A stretch of DNA of 64,000 bases from NCBI GenBank assembly GCA_018873245.2, contig JAEMBT020000005.1, positions 14,584,001-14,648,000 on the forward strand. The letters run 5' to 3'. The translations under genes and the position numbers were made by a program. Numbering within the stretch: position 1 is the first letter of the stretch; each line of letters begins with the position of its first letter. The notes beneath the pieces were generated by a model. It made no database searches. It saw nothing but the letters and a program-made list of their open reading frames with translations, and was not told the origin of the DNA. Of this stretch, positions 23,126 to 32,916 are shown piece after piece. Source of the stretch: Archegozetes longisetosus (lineage: Eukaryota; Arthropoda; Arachnida; Sarcoptiformes; Trhypochthoniidae).

Positions 23126-24187
23126 ATGGCCAGCATAGAGCAGCGAGCTGTTATTAAGTTTCTCACAAAGCTTGTTAAAAAAAGCCAAAGAGATTCACCG
23201 AGAAACGTTGAAAGTGTATGGTGATGAATGTTGCACTTATGATCATGTAAGACATTGGGTCAACGAGTTTAAATTCGGTCGGAAAAATCTCGAGGATGAA
23301 CCTCGTTCAGGTCGACTTCAAACGAGCACCACTCCGGAGATGGTAGGTCCTGTTCATAGAGTAGTTATGGAAGATCGTCAGTTGAGCATTGCAAAAATTT
23401 CGGAGTTATGTGAGATTAGTATTGGGTTTGTTAGTTCGGTTTTGCATGACATTTTACACATGTCAAAGGTTAGTTCTCGTTGGGTGCCGAGAATGTTAAG
23501 TTGTCATGAAAGAGAAGCTCGCGTGAAGTATTCAAGAAAAAATTTAGCGATTTATAATGCAAATCCTGAGAATTTTGAATACAGTTTGTTAACTGAAGAT
23601 GAGACATGGGTTCATCATTGTGAACCTGGAACAAAAATGGAAACAATGCAGTGGACCTTACGTGTTAAACGGCACCCGCTAAAGTTAAAGTAAAAAAATC
23701 GGCTTGAAAAGTTCTAGCATCAGTATTTTGGGACGCGTAAGGGGTTATACTAGTGAACAATTTAGAACATGGTAGAACTGTTACGAGGCAGTATTATTCT
23801 GATCTCATGGCTAAGTTGAGGCAGGCTATTGTTTCAAAGCGGCGCGGTAAAGTTAAGCGAGAAGTTATTTTGTTGCATGATAATGCTCCGGCGCACTCTT
23901 CGAAAATCGCCATGCAGTCTTTGCAAGAATTAAAATTCGAAGTTCTCAATCACCCCCCTTATTTTCCAGACCTTGCCCCTTCCGACTATCATTTGTTTCC
24001 TAATTTGAAGAAGTTTCTGAGAGGCCAGAGATTTACAACTGACGATGAAGTTAAAGATGCAATCTCAACCTGGTTTTCGAAATAATCAAAAGATTTTTAT
24101 TTACAGGGTATTCAAGCTCTCAAACAAAAATATACCAAATGTATTGAAATAATGGGTGATTATGTAAAAAAACTTAATTTAATTTAG
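23126..24187 (+). mobile_element. mariner transposase relic, DD34D
   Basis: Broken mariner coding sequence. It starts MASIEQRAVIKFLTK at 23126, shifts frame near 23175, and is open from 23172 to 23693 and from 23753 to 24085. It continues in a third frame (GIQALKQKYTKCIEIMGDYV) to about 24187. The catalytic Asp residues are visible in TEDETWVHH, LLHDNAPAH and FPDLAPSDYHLFPNLKKF, with 34 residues between the last two. There are at least three frameshifts, so it is dead. I could not fix its TIRs with confidence; it lies wholly inside the pogo-like element. Confidence 0.8.
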
Positions 24188-25089
24188 AGTTTTTTTCATT
24201 ACCGTTGTACTTTATATTGAGGTGATCTGTCACCTATCGTAAAATTATTCTACTTTTAGTGTTTTTATTTTACTGTCATTCTAATAAACCATATACATTG
24301 TTTGTAACTTTCCTTTCCTGAAAAGCACGCCAAAAACACGTTTTAAAAACACGCTATCGTGAAGCAGGCAGTGCAGTCACTTTTCAGTCATAGTGTAATT
24401 CACATCGAGTGATCATTCCTTTTTCAGTTCTTTTAAAAAAAATTTCCATTTTTTTGTTGTTTTTAACCTCAACTCCTTTGCTGACCGCCGATACGTATCG
24501 ACGGTCTCCGATTGTCACTGTGTGCTAAACAGAGCCTCAGGTTAAAACTCACTATCGACTATCTGGCCGACAGTTACTATTTGGTTTGACCGAAATCGCT
24601 TGAAGCATTCGGTCGACCACAATATGGTTTACTTTTTAAAGTCCCTACGTATAGTTAAGTCTGAAAACTACCAAAAATTTAATATTCAGCAAAATCGGCT
24701 TGCGTATTTTTATTATTTATAATAAGAGCTGTCTATGAGAATTTTCTGAAATTTTTTCGAATTTAACGACTTCCTAGTGTTCCTTGAGAGTTGAAGAGTC
24801 AGACAATTTACTCAACTGTAAGAAGACTGAGTTATGTGAACATACATATTTGTATATAATTTGTTGAGTAGCAATGTATTTCATACACAATCAAGTATTA
24901 ATGTTAATGCATATGAATCATTTAATTAATTTATTGTCTATCTTTTCGAATTTGTCTTCAAATTGCATGATTTGATTAAAACTTAAACAATTAGGCACTT
25001 AATGTTTGTCCACGACCTTTCTTTTGTTCAACATCAACTTTATTATGAGTGCATTTAACATATAGTTGGACTGCAGCGGTTCTAACTAG

Positions 25090-27007
25090 AGCAAGTAAAA
25101 ATATTTGTTCATGTGTCACATGTCTCTAGCTGGTGCCTCTAGTTCTGTGATGCGCTTCACATGAGCCTGGAGGCCTCCAGAAAGGCGATGGCGTCTTCGA
25201 GTGCTTTCCAGAGGAACAAGAGGCCTATGTAGTAGACATGGCAAAATGAGGTGAGGTGAGTTTGGGGCATCGAAAGAGGAGTAGCTGAAGAGAGTCGGTG
25301 TCACTTCTGTTTATACGGTAGAGGTAGTCCCGAAGAAGAGGTGAATATTTAGAGCTGTGTTTGGAGAGAATTCAGAGGAGTCAATTCCTGGAGATTTTGG
25401 CCTAATAGTTTGTAGGTGAGAGGAAGGATATACTGTGGGCAGTAAAGTTTGTGCGAACGTTGACGATCTTGCGTGAGATATTTATTTTGGGGTCAGCGTA
25501 AACCGAAAGGAGGTGTGAGAAATGTAAAAAAGGAATGTTCTTCATTTGTCTTGGGGGATATATGGGAGGGTGAGGTGGTATAAGGGGTGGGATCTGTCGG
25601 TAAGTTTGGCGAAAAGTTGAGTATCCAATAAAATTATGCGGGTAGTTAGAGGGAGGATTCTTATTTTGTTTTGGAGGTAGGAGTAGGAAGCCATTTGGAT
25701 AGGGCCGGTTAAGAGGCGGAGGGCTTTATTTTGAATAAACTGTAGCTTATTGAGGTTAGTGGAAGGCCAGGAATGGCTGCATATTCGAGTATGGGGCGGA
25801 TATATGATTCGTAGAAGATTTTTAAGGATAGTCCCCATCTTGTCCCCAAGATGTGGAGGATAGAACTTTCAGAGTTTAGGCGTCGGCTTGATTTTTGTAT
25901 TAAGTGGAGATGTACGGGGAGAAGGTAAGGAAGGGGTCGAATACAGCTCTTAGAATTTTGAGGTTCGTGGTGGTGGGGATACAAGAGTCTTTAAGGGTGG
26001 GGCAATTCGGATCTCAGTTCTTGCTGGTATCGTGTAAAGAGAGTACAAGGTAGTTTTTCACGGGATATAATGAAACGGTTATTGGAGGTCCGTTTTTCTA
26101 TTTCAGGGAGAAAGATTGAAGGCAGAAAGTGGCGGAATACTTGTTGGGATGGAAGGAAAAGATGGTAATATTGTCGGCGTAGAGTAGAAGTTTAAGAGGG
26201 AAGAGGGAATGGTGATATCGAATATGTAGAGGTTAAATAGTAGGGGAGAGAACAGCTACTTGAGGGACACCGTTTCTAAAGTTTCTATGGTGGCTGAGGC
26301 TGTTCCCAAACTTGATGCAGGCCTACTTGCCCTAAGGAAAGTTGGTGAGTCAGCGTTCATTTTTGGTTGGGAGTGAGGTACTATTTATCTTTGTAATAAA
26401 AAGGGGTAACTACTGTATTGAAGACTGAATAGGTCGAGCTGGACGACAATGGTGTGGGTGGAGCTTCTCTTGGTTGAAGCCGTCGAGGATGGATTGTGAG
26501 TTCAGTGAGGGTGTAGATAGTTGGAAGCGATTAACGGAGACTGTGTTGGTATGGGTTTTAGAGGAGGGGTTCGATCCGGATTTTACTAGTCTTTCCATGA
26601 CTTGAGAGTGGAGAGCAGAGAAATAGGGCGATTAGGTTTGAGTAGAGGTATAATGATTGACTTTTTCCAGATGGAAGGGATTTGATATTTGAGCCAGCAG
26701 AGGTTATAGAGTTTAGTGAGGGTGGATATTGCGTGGGGACCGTGGTGTTTCAGGTGGGAGTTTGCTATCTTATCGGGACCAAGTGTATTTGAGGAAGGGA
26801 TAGAAAGAATTATTCAGATTATGTTGGTGGGAGAAATGGGGTCTAGGTGAGAGTCAAGATTTTCGGATTTGAATGACTGGAGAGTTTTCCTATCAGAATT
26901 GGTGAGAGGTATGGGAAATATAGAGACGCAGTATTTGATAAGGTTATTAGCTTGGGTCCTAGGATGTGGGACTTTGTTTGGGAAGTGGGGTGATATGGTT
27001 TCGCGAG
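25090..27007 (-). mobile_element. LINE fragment, jockey/CR1-like reverse transcriptase
   Basis: A minus-strand non-LTR retrotransposon fragment. Reading from 27.0 kb downward it shows the region before the RT palm (NTLGPDK, then PSIWKKSIIIPLLKP), a later GFNQ block, and the characteristic C-terminal part IFYESYIRPILEYAA followed by SWPSTNLNKLQFIQNKALRL at about 25.7-25.9 kb. The region is notably GC-rich against the window average. The endonuclease half is missing, the frame is broken several times, and no poly(A) tail is visible at the 3' end. It is an old, 5'-truncated copy. The clade call is inference from motif style. Confidence 0.75.
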
Positions 27008-29286
27008 TAGACCTGTTCACCAGGCTCGGGTCGGGCTCGTTCGGGTCGGATTTAAGTTAAAAATCTTGGGTTCGTTCGGGTCATACAGGATGTCATAAAA
27101 TGTCGGGTTGGGTCGGGTTAGATGATTCGGCCCGAAATTATTTCAAAATATTTTATGTTTGAGAAAAATGTGTTTGCGATATTACATCATCATAAACACT
27201 CATTTCGTACGAAGTTTGATAGAGAGCTATTATAACGCATCGTTTTATTTGGGTTTCTATAACAATAATGTAAAATAAACGCCTTTTATTTCATGTAAAC
27301 AAATACAATAATGTCTCAAAGTAATGATTCAATTAATTCTCAAGTCGATTTAACAAATATATTAAGAAACAATAGTAACGATGATATTAACGACAGAGAT
27401 TATATCAAGAAATTGATAGCCGCTAAAAGTAGGCGAATTAGTTATGGACAAAATAAAGGCAAAAGGATGTCTGGAAGAAGTTTGAGCGCGTTTTACTCGA
27501 TAGTAAAGATACGTTATTTGTCAAATGTATTAAATGTGATGACATTTTCAAATATAATGTCTATACTGGAAACTCATCATTGATTAGACATTCAGAAACT
27601 TGCGTTAGAAGATCTAAAAGTCAAACAATAGATAACATTTTCAAAGATTATTCTCATGAAAAAGCCAAAATAGCTGACGCGGCCGCTAATTGTTGTGCTA
27701 TCGATCTATTGCCATTTTCGTTCATTGAAGGCAAAGGCTTTAAATTGTTGGCAAAAGAATTAATCAAATTTGGCGGACCTCAAAATCAGTTCTTGGATAT
27801 TGATAAACTGTTGCCTTCACGAGTGACTGTCTCGAGACATGTTGACAATAAGTACTCAACTCTTAAAAGTCGTGTAATTTTAGAAGTAGAAAATGTAAAA
27901 TATTTCGGCTTAACTTGCGATCACTGGGTCCATGATGTGACAAAAATAAACTATTTAACAGTTACTTTGCAGTATATCAAAAATGCTATTATAGAATCTA
28001 GAGTTATTTGCACTCAAAAAGTTAGAGATAAAACTTCGATTACTACCAAATTCTCTGTAAATGAGTTATTGTCTGAATACAGTTTGGTCGACGGATCTTA
28101 TATTATGGTAACAGATAATGCTTCAGCGATGAAGTCTGCATTTAAAGATATTTCATGGATAGGATGTTCATCTCATAATATGAATTTAGTCCAAAAACAT
28201 GCTTTTGATGAATGCGATGGAATAAATTCAATAAACGAATTGATCGAAAACTGTAAAGTTTTGGTGAAAATGGCTAAACAGTCAGGATTTCAAAATCAAT
28301 TAGATATTACACTGAAAAATATGACAAGAAGTGAGATGGGATTCACGATATGATCTCTTGAATTCAGTTAAAGTTAATTATCAGAAAATGAGGTCTTTAT
28401 CTTTTAAAAACAACAAACTATATGATTTTCTTAGAAATATTGACGAAAAATTATTGAATACTCTGATTGAATTTTTATCGCCATTGAAGGCTGTTCGATC
28501 TAAGCTTTGCAGTGAAAATGTACCGACACTTTATCACGTTTTACCAGATAAAGAAAAGTCGAAACTTGATGTTCAAAGATTCGATACAAATTTTGAAGAG
28601 TTTGATAGGCTTAAAGAAAAACTAATTGAATGTATTGATAAATATTTAATGGTAACTGATTATCATATTTGTGCGACTTTTTTGACACCAGTTTATAGAA
28701 AACTGAAGATGATTTCGTCTCAGAGCAAAATTAATGGTTATCTCGATATCGTCTCTAAATTGGCTAAACGTTTCGAAATAATAGCAGAAAGCAGTAATAG
28801 AGAATCTCACACTAAAAAACAAAAGATTTCTCATATTGTGTCTATTTACGCGGAAACAACTGATGATAGAAATGAAGAAACTGAGACCGAAGAAGTTCTA
28901 CGTTATTATAATTATCCACTAAATGGTGAGGATCTCAAATCAGATCCAATAAGATTCTGGATTAAATTCACTGATGTATTCCCAAGACTTTCACAGTCGG
29001 CTCAATTTATTCATTCAGTACCTGCAACTAATTTGTCGAGTGAAAGAAACTTTAACTATGCAGGTTTAACATTGACTGATAGGAGATCCAGTTTAGATCC
29101 AGAAAAAGTAGACAGAATTTTATTCATTAGGTCTAACTTTGATTTATTATGAATACAATGTAACGTCAGTTTGTTAGACCACTATTAACTCAATCAATAA
29201 ACTCATTAAACTTGATCTCTTTAATAATTTTAATTATCGTTCGGGTCGGGTCGGACCGGAAGTTTTGGGCCCGATGTACAGGTCTA
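27008..29286 (+). mobile_element. hAT transposon, near full length
   Basis: The tips TAGACCTGTTCACCAGG and, inverted, TAGACCTGTACATCGGG enclose 2.28 kb. Just inside, the ends are GGGTCGG-rich. I see no matching 8-bp duplication, perhaps because of decay or a flanking deletion, since a LINE abuts on the left and a Merlin fragment on the right. The interior encodes a BED-finger hAT transposase, listed separately. Confidence 0.8.
27311..29152 (+). pseudogene. hAT transposase, two frameshifts
   Basis: The frame runs from 27311 with an N-terminal polar segment. A BED-type finger (FVKCIKCDDIFKYN, then SSLIRHSETC) is read in another frame after a shift near 27490. The RNase-H-like core follows: YFGLTCDHWVHD with the first Asp, SYIMVTDNASAMKSAF with the second, and IGCSSHNMNLVQKHAF with the conserved Cys/His pair. 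A second shift near 28330 precedes RWDSRYDLLNSV. The C-terminus has the dimerisation motif PATNLSSERNFNYAGLTLTD. Apart from the two shifts the reading is open for about 600 codons, so inactivation is fairly recent. Confidence 0.8.
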
Positions 29287-29540
29287 GAACAAGGTACGAC
29301 TATAATGACTGACTCCTGGCGAGCTTATGATGGATTGACGCAGGCTGTGTTTAATCATTTGACAGTTTGTCATAAATATAATTTTGTAGACCCAAATACG
29401 CTTGCAAACACTAAAAAAATTGAATCTAACTGGCATCCTTTGAGAAATAGATTATCTCGTGGTGGTGTTAGCAAGGAAAACCTAGCTGACCATTTGTGTG
29501 AGTTTTATGGTTTAGGCACATCAAGAAAAACAACCTAGAC
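29287..29540 (+). mobile_element. Merlin (IS1595-type) transposase fragment
   Basis: About 83 codons of a DDE transposase of the ISXO2/IS1595 type, known in animals as Merlin: GTTIMTDSWRAYDGLTQAVF, then NHLTVCHKYNFVDP and IESNWHPLRNRLSRGG, ending in RKTT and a stop at 29536-29538. The Asp of MTDSW and the Glu of IESNW are two of the three catalytic positions. The N-terminal part is missing, probably replaced by the hAT element at the left. Confidence 0.75.
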
Positions 29541-29605
29541 TCATTTGATGAGCTTATAAAATTGATAGCATGGGTCTATAGTGGGAACTAACCTTCCCTT
29601 GCGAT

Positions 29606-29700
29606 ATTCCGGTCTTGGCAAGACCGATGACGAATAAATTTGCTTTTTCCGGTCCTGGTAAGACCGATGCTGAATAAAAGTACTGGTCTTTCGGTGGAAT
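29606..29700. repeat. 40-bp tandem repeat with self-complementary unit
   Basis: CCGGTCTTGGCAAGACCG (29609) recurs 40 bp later as CCGGTCCTGGTAAGACCG (29649), each followed by ATG-C-GAATAAA-like sequence, with a third partial copy near 29682. Each unit core can form a hairpin. It may belong to the Merlin terminus. Confidence 0.6.
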
Positions 29701-30355
29701 TATCCTATCCGGGACTGATGACCCAAAATGAAGGCGAAACCAGTGTCTTAATTATGAACTTTTGGTATAAGTATGGCTTACTGGGAAATATGGATATAAA
29801 TGTTAAACTTAGATATTCTTGTGTAGTTTTATATGAGGAATGTCATATCGATATTCTTTACCATCGCCCGTTCGGTTAGGTCAGGTAAGGTTAGGAATCA
29901 AGTGACGTCCAATTCTTATCAAAAATGATTTTAATAACGCTACTTTTCCGAATTTTCTTATCAAATTAAAATTTTAAATATTTGAAGAAAAGTGGACGTA
30001 TTCCCAAGAAGGAGGCGTATTCGGACCTAGAACTTTATAATCGAGATCCACCCTCAATACTGAACCAGAAAATATAAGTATCAACCATGATTCCACCAGG
30101 CACGTGTTCAGAACTGTAATCCAGCAAACACTCTGCAAGACTCTTCAGACTCCTGCAGTCAAATTATCTGTCGGCTTTTTAGTAAAACTGTTGCCTCAAA
30201 CAGTGCAAAACTATTTTGATAGGAAACACTTTGTAGTTAATCGTTACCTGTACAGATAATATTTGTCAGTATTTCAGTCATTCTTTATGACAATTGCTTA
30301 TAAACTATTAAAATTGTGATAAAAGTTTTCGTTTCAAAACTTATCTAAATTTTAA
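29700..30355. other. Non-coding interval with a TTAGG-like patch
   Basis: At about 29873-29895 GGTTAGG, TCAGG, TAAGG and TTAGG follow one another, a degenerate arthropod-type telomere repeat. Nothing else is recognisable. Confidence 0.4.
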
Positions 30356-31423
30356 GGCCCGTATGCACAGTTGAGTCTTAGTTAAAACGGTTTTAAGTCT
30401 TAAGACAGTTTTCGCTAAAACGGTTTTAACTCAAAACTTAAAACTCATGCACAGACTGTAATAAAACTAGTTTTAGTAAAAACCGTTTTAAAACCGGAAA
30501 ACCAGCAAAAAATGTAAACAAATGTTTGTTTATTCATTAAAAAATTGAAAATGAATAAAAATAAAATGAATCAAAGTGATAATAATGTTCGGAGTCGTCA
30601 AAACAATTTTACTAATTATGAAATAAAATTACTTAAACAAATAATTGTCGACGAAAACAAACTCAAAATAATTGAGTGTAAAACGACTGATAAGTATACG
30701 AAACAACAAAAAGATAACGTTTGACAACAAATTAGTGGCGAGTTTAGTCAGGACTTAAATACAAATAATAGAGACATCAAGTCTTTGAAATGCTTATGGA
30801 AACGATATAAATACGAATGTCGTGAGAATTGTAATAAAGAAAAATCAGAAATAAGACAAACTGGTGGCGGACCTCAACCTCAGAAAACAGATTCAATTAA
30901 TAATTATATCAGTAGTTTTATATTTACTGTTAACATCTGCAGCTGAGATGTGAAACTGACCGGTGGCATAAAATCTTAAAACAATAGATAATTGAATTAT
31001 TGGAGGCAATGAGTCTTTTCATTTTGATATTAATAAAAATCTGTATTAATTAGATTGAACAGTTCAATGAGACACTGTTTTGTAAGTCTATATCTTCTTA
31101 TGAATGATATGTCATCACGACTATCAAATGGATTGAATCTGTCTTTTAATACTCTTTGACGTTTAAAACTTTTATTCGTCACTATTTCATAATTATCTAA
31201 TTCTTCAATTTGAAAAAATTGGTTCATTTTTATATTTTTTTGTAAAGTTTTGTTTATATTTACTTATTTTGTTGATCACTAAAACCGATTTAAAACTAGT
31301 AAAAGTGGTTTTAGTTTAAAACGGTTCTAAATTTTTACTATGCATGAGTTTTAAAATGAGTTTTGGGTTTTAAGCCTGGTTTTAGCCTTAAAACCGTTTT
31401 AAAACACACTGTGCATACGGGCC
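30356..31423 (+). mobile_element. PIF/Harbinger deletion derivative
   Basis: The TIRs GGCCCGTATGCACAGT and the inverse are flanked by TAA at 30353-30355 and 31424-31426, the three-base duplication of this superfamily. Two coding remnants face each other. On the plus strand from 30551 is a Myb/SANT-like DNA-binding protein (NFTNYEIKLLKQIIVDENK, then KSLKCLWKRYK and TGGG), with TGA at 30722-30724 where the family has Trp. On the minus strand at 31030-31227 is the transposase N-terminus (LKDRFNPFDSRDDISFIRRY). The DDE catalytic core is absent. The convergent two-gene layout is typical of the superfamily. Confidence 0.85.
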
Positions 31424-31588
31424 TAAAAGATTGAGATTCACGTTATTATTGAATGACTTAAATTTTGCAAGCATTTTGGTCACATGTTTTGTAAAATAAA
31501 AACATTTAATCGGATTAAAATGAATTGATTTGACCGCAAGCTATAAAGAGTTGTTTAAAATATATTCTTCAAATTGAATAAGAGGAAA

Positions 31589-32366
31589 ATGTATTCGTTG
31601 TGTCGTTTATCTTATCGATTGCTTGCTGTCCAAAAGCCATCAAAACTGGTTCGATGTCTTTCAACACTGAAATCAAAACATCAAATCAAACAAACAGTTG
31701 ATTACAATGTAATGTATCTGTCATTAAATTATTTTTTTATTTACCATTAGTTTAATCTAATAATAAAACTTATTAATAAAACAGAAAGTATTGACAGTCC
31801 CGAACTGTTTATGTATGGCTCGGATTGCAATCACACCAATTGTCGGGTATCTAATAATTGACGAACAGTTTTCATACGCTTTGACTCTTTGTGCAATCAG
31901 TTCATCAACAGATCTGATGGATGGATATATTGCGCGTAAATTCAATTCTGTCACTAAATTGGGCGCCATTTTGGACCCGATTGCCGACAAGCTATTGGTG
32001 GCGACGCTCACTATAACTCTAACTGTCGTTGATTTGATCCCAATTTGGTTAACACTACTGATCTTGACCAGAGATTCACTCATAATATTGGGTGCACTTT
32101 ATTTGAGACACAAGACACTTTCTCCTCCGAGGACATTTAAACGTTTTTTCCAAATGTCCACTTTTATGTCGTCAGAATTCAAACCAACACTCATTTCTAA
32201 AATAAATACTGGTTTTCAGTTATCATTAGTGGCGATGACTTTAGCGGCGCCTGTCTTTGGCTATTGTGATCACTGGTGTTTGACTGCTCTTCAATTGGCA
32301 ACAATGACCACTACTTTGACTTCCGGTCTCAATTATTTGACTCGTTTGAGACTGAATCACACCTAA
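31589..32366 (+). CDS. CRLS1: Cardiolipin synthase
   Basis: Inner mitochondrial membrane enzyme that joins CDP-diacylglycerol to phosphatidylglycerol to make cardiolipin. Exons are 31589-31708 and 31785-32366 with a 76-bp GT-AG intron, phase 0, giving 233 residues. Exon 1 encodes a basic leader (MYSLCRLSYRLLAVQKPSKL and onward) without acidic residues, fitting a mitochondrial presequence. Exon 2 carries the CDP-alcohol phosphotransferase motif complete: DLMDGYIAR, then G at 100, D at 104 and D at 108 (first Asp at 83, 86). The opening TVPNCLCMARIAITP and later LILTRDSLII and KPTLISKINTGFQL match CRLS1. The protein is shorter than human CRLS1 (301) mainly at the N-terminus. AATAAA lies at 32435-32440. 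It lies 160 bp downstream of the Harbinger remnant. Confidence 0.93.
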
Positions 32367-32440
32367 ATCTGATCAGTTTGAATAGTTTTATAATTAAATA
32401 TAATGAAGTTTTAGTCATTTTTTACAATATGAAAAATAAA

Positions 32441-32916
32441 TTTTTTTGCATTGATTTGTTATTTGTTATATTGAATTTTTCTAAAATGAAAGGTTTAATT
32501 GAATTGCTCGATTATTAAACGAGAGTAGATTTACATGAAGTGGTTCATTTATCTTTTCATAGAGTGGTTCTAATAAACTAATAAATTTAAGTTGGATTCA
32601 TATAACAATTAAATTAATTTTATTTTGCTTCAAGTTTACGTAAACCTCTAATGCAGTGTTATTTTCTAATTAATTACAAATTAATGTTAAAACTATTGTT
32701 CAAGTTTAGTGACTTCAAATTTAAAACTTAGTTCGCCAATTATTGGTTCGTAGTGCGAAAACCATAGCAACCATTAATAGCATACGACACATTATGTAAC
32801 CTTATAGATACGTGTTCTTGAGTTGAACATAACATTAAACAATAAGTTGATCGTTAATTCAATAATCCAATATATTTTTAATGTTTTCAATATAAATCAA
32901 TTAAATCAAAACAAAA
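32441..32916. other. CRLS1-GANAB intergenic interval
   Basis: AT-rich. It should contain the GANAB promoter. A CCATAGCAACCAT word at about 32762-32774 has CCAT-AGCAACC symmetry like an RFX-type site, but this is weak. Confidence 0.3.

Larger units (their letters stand above)
22365..24818. mobile_element. pogo-like element carrying nested insertions
   Basis: The TIRs begin CAGTAAAACTCGATATAAC on the left. The right end reads inverted as CAGTTGAGTAAATTGTC and then realigns at CTCAAGGAACACTAG. TA flanks both ends (22363-22364, 24819-24820). The arms stay alike for about 190 bp, ending AGTAAACCATAT, but the left arm is split by a MITE at 22522-22967. The interior holds a mariner transposase. The left end abuts the hAT target duplication with a shared T. 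No pogo coding sequence survives. Confidence 0.7.

Noticed and set aside
26560-26590. GGTTCGATCC resembling a tRNA B-box
   Set aside because: No A-box or cloverleaf around it; it lies within the LINE fragment.
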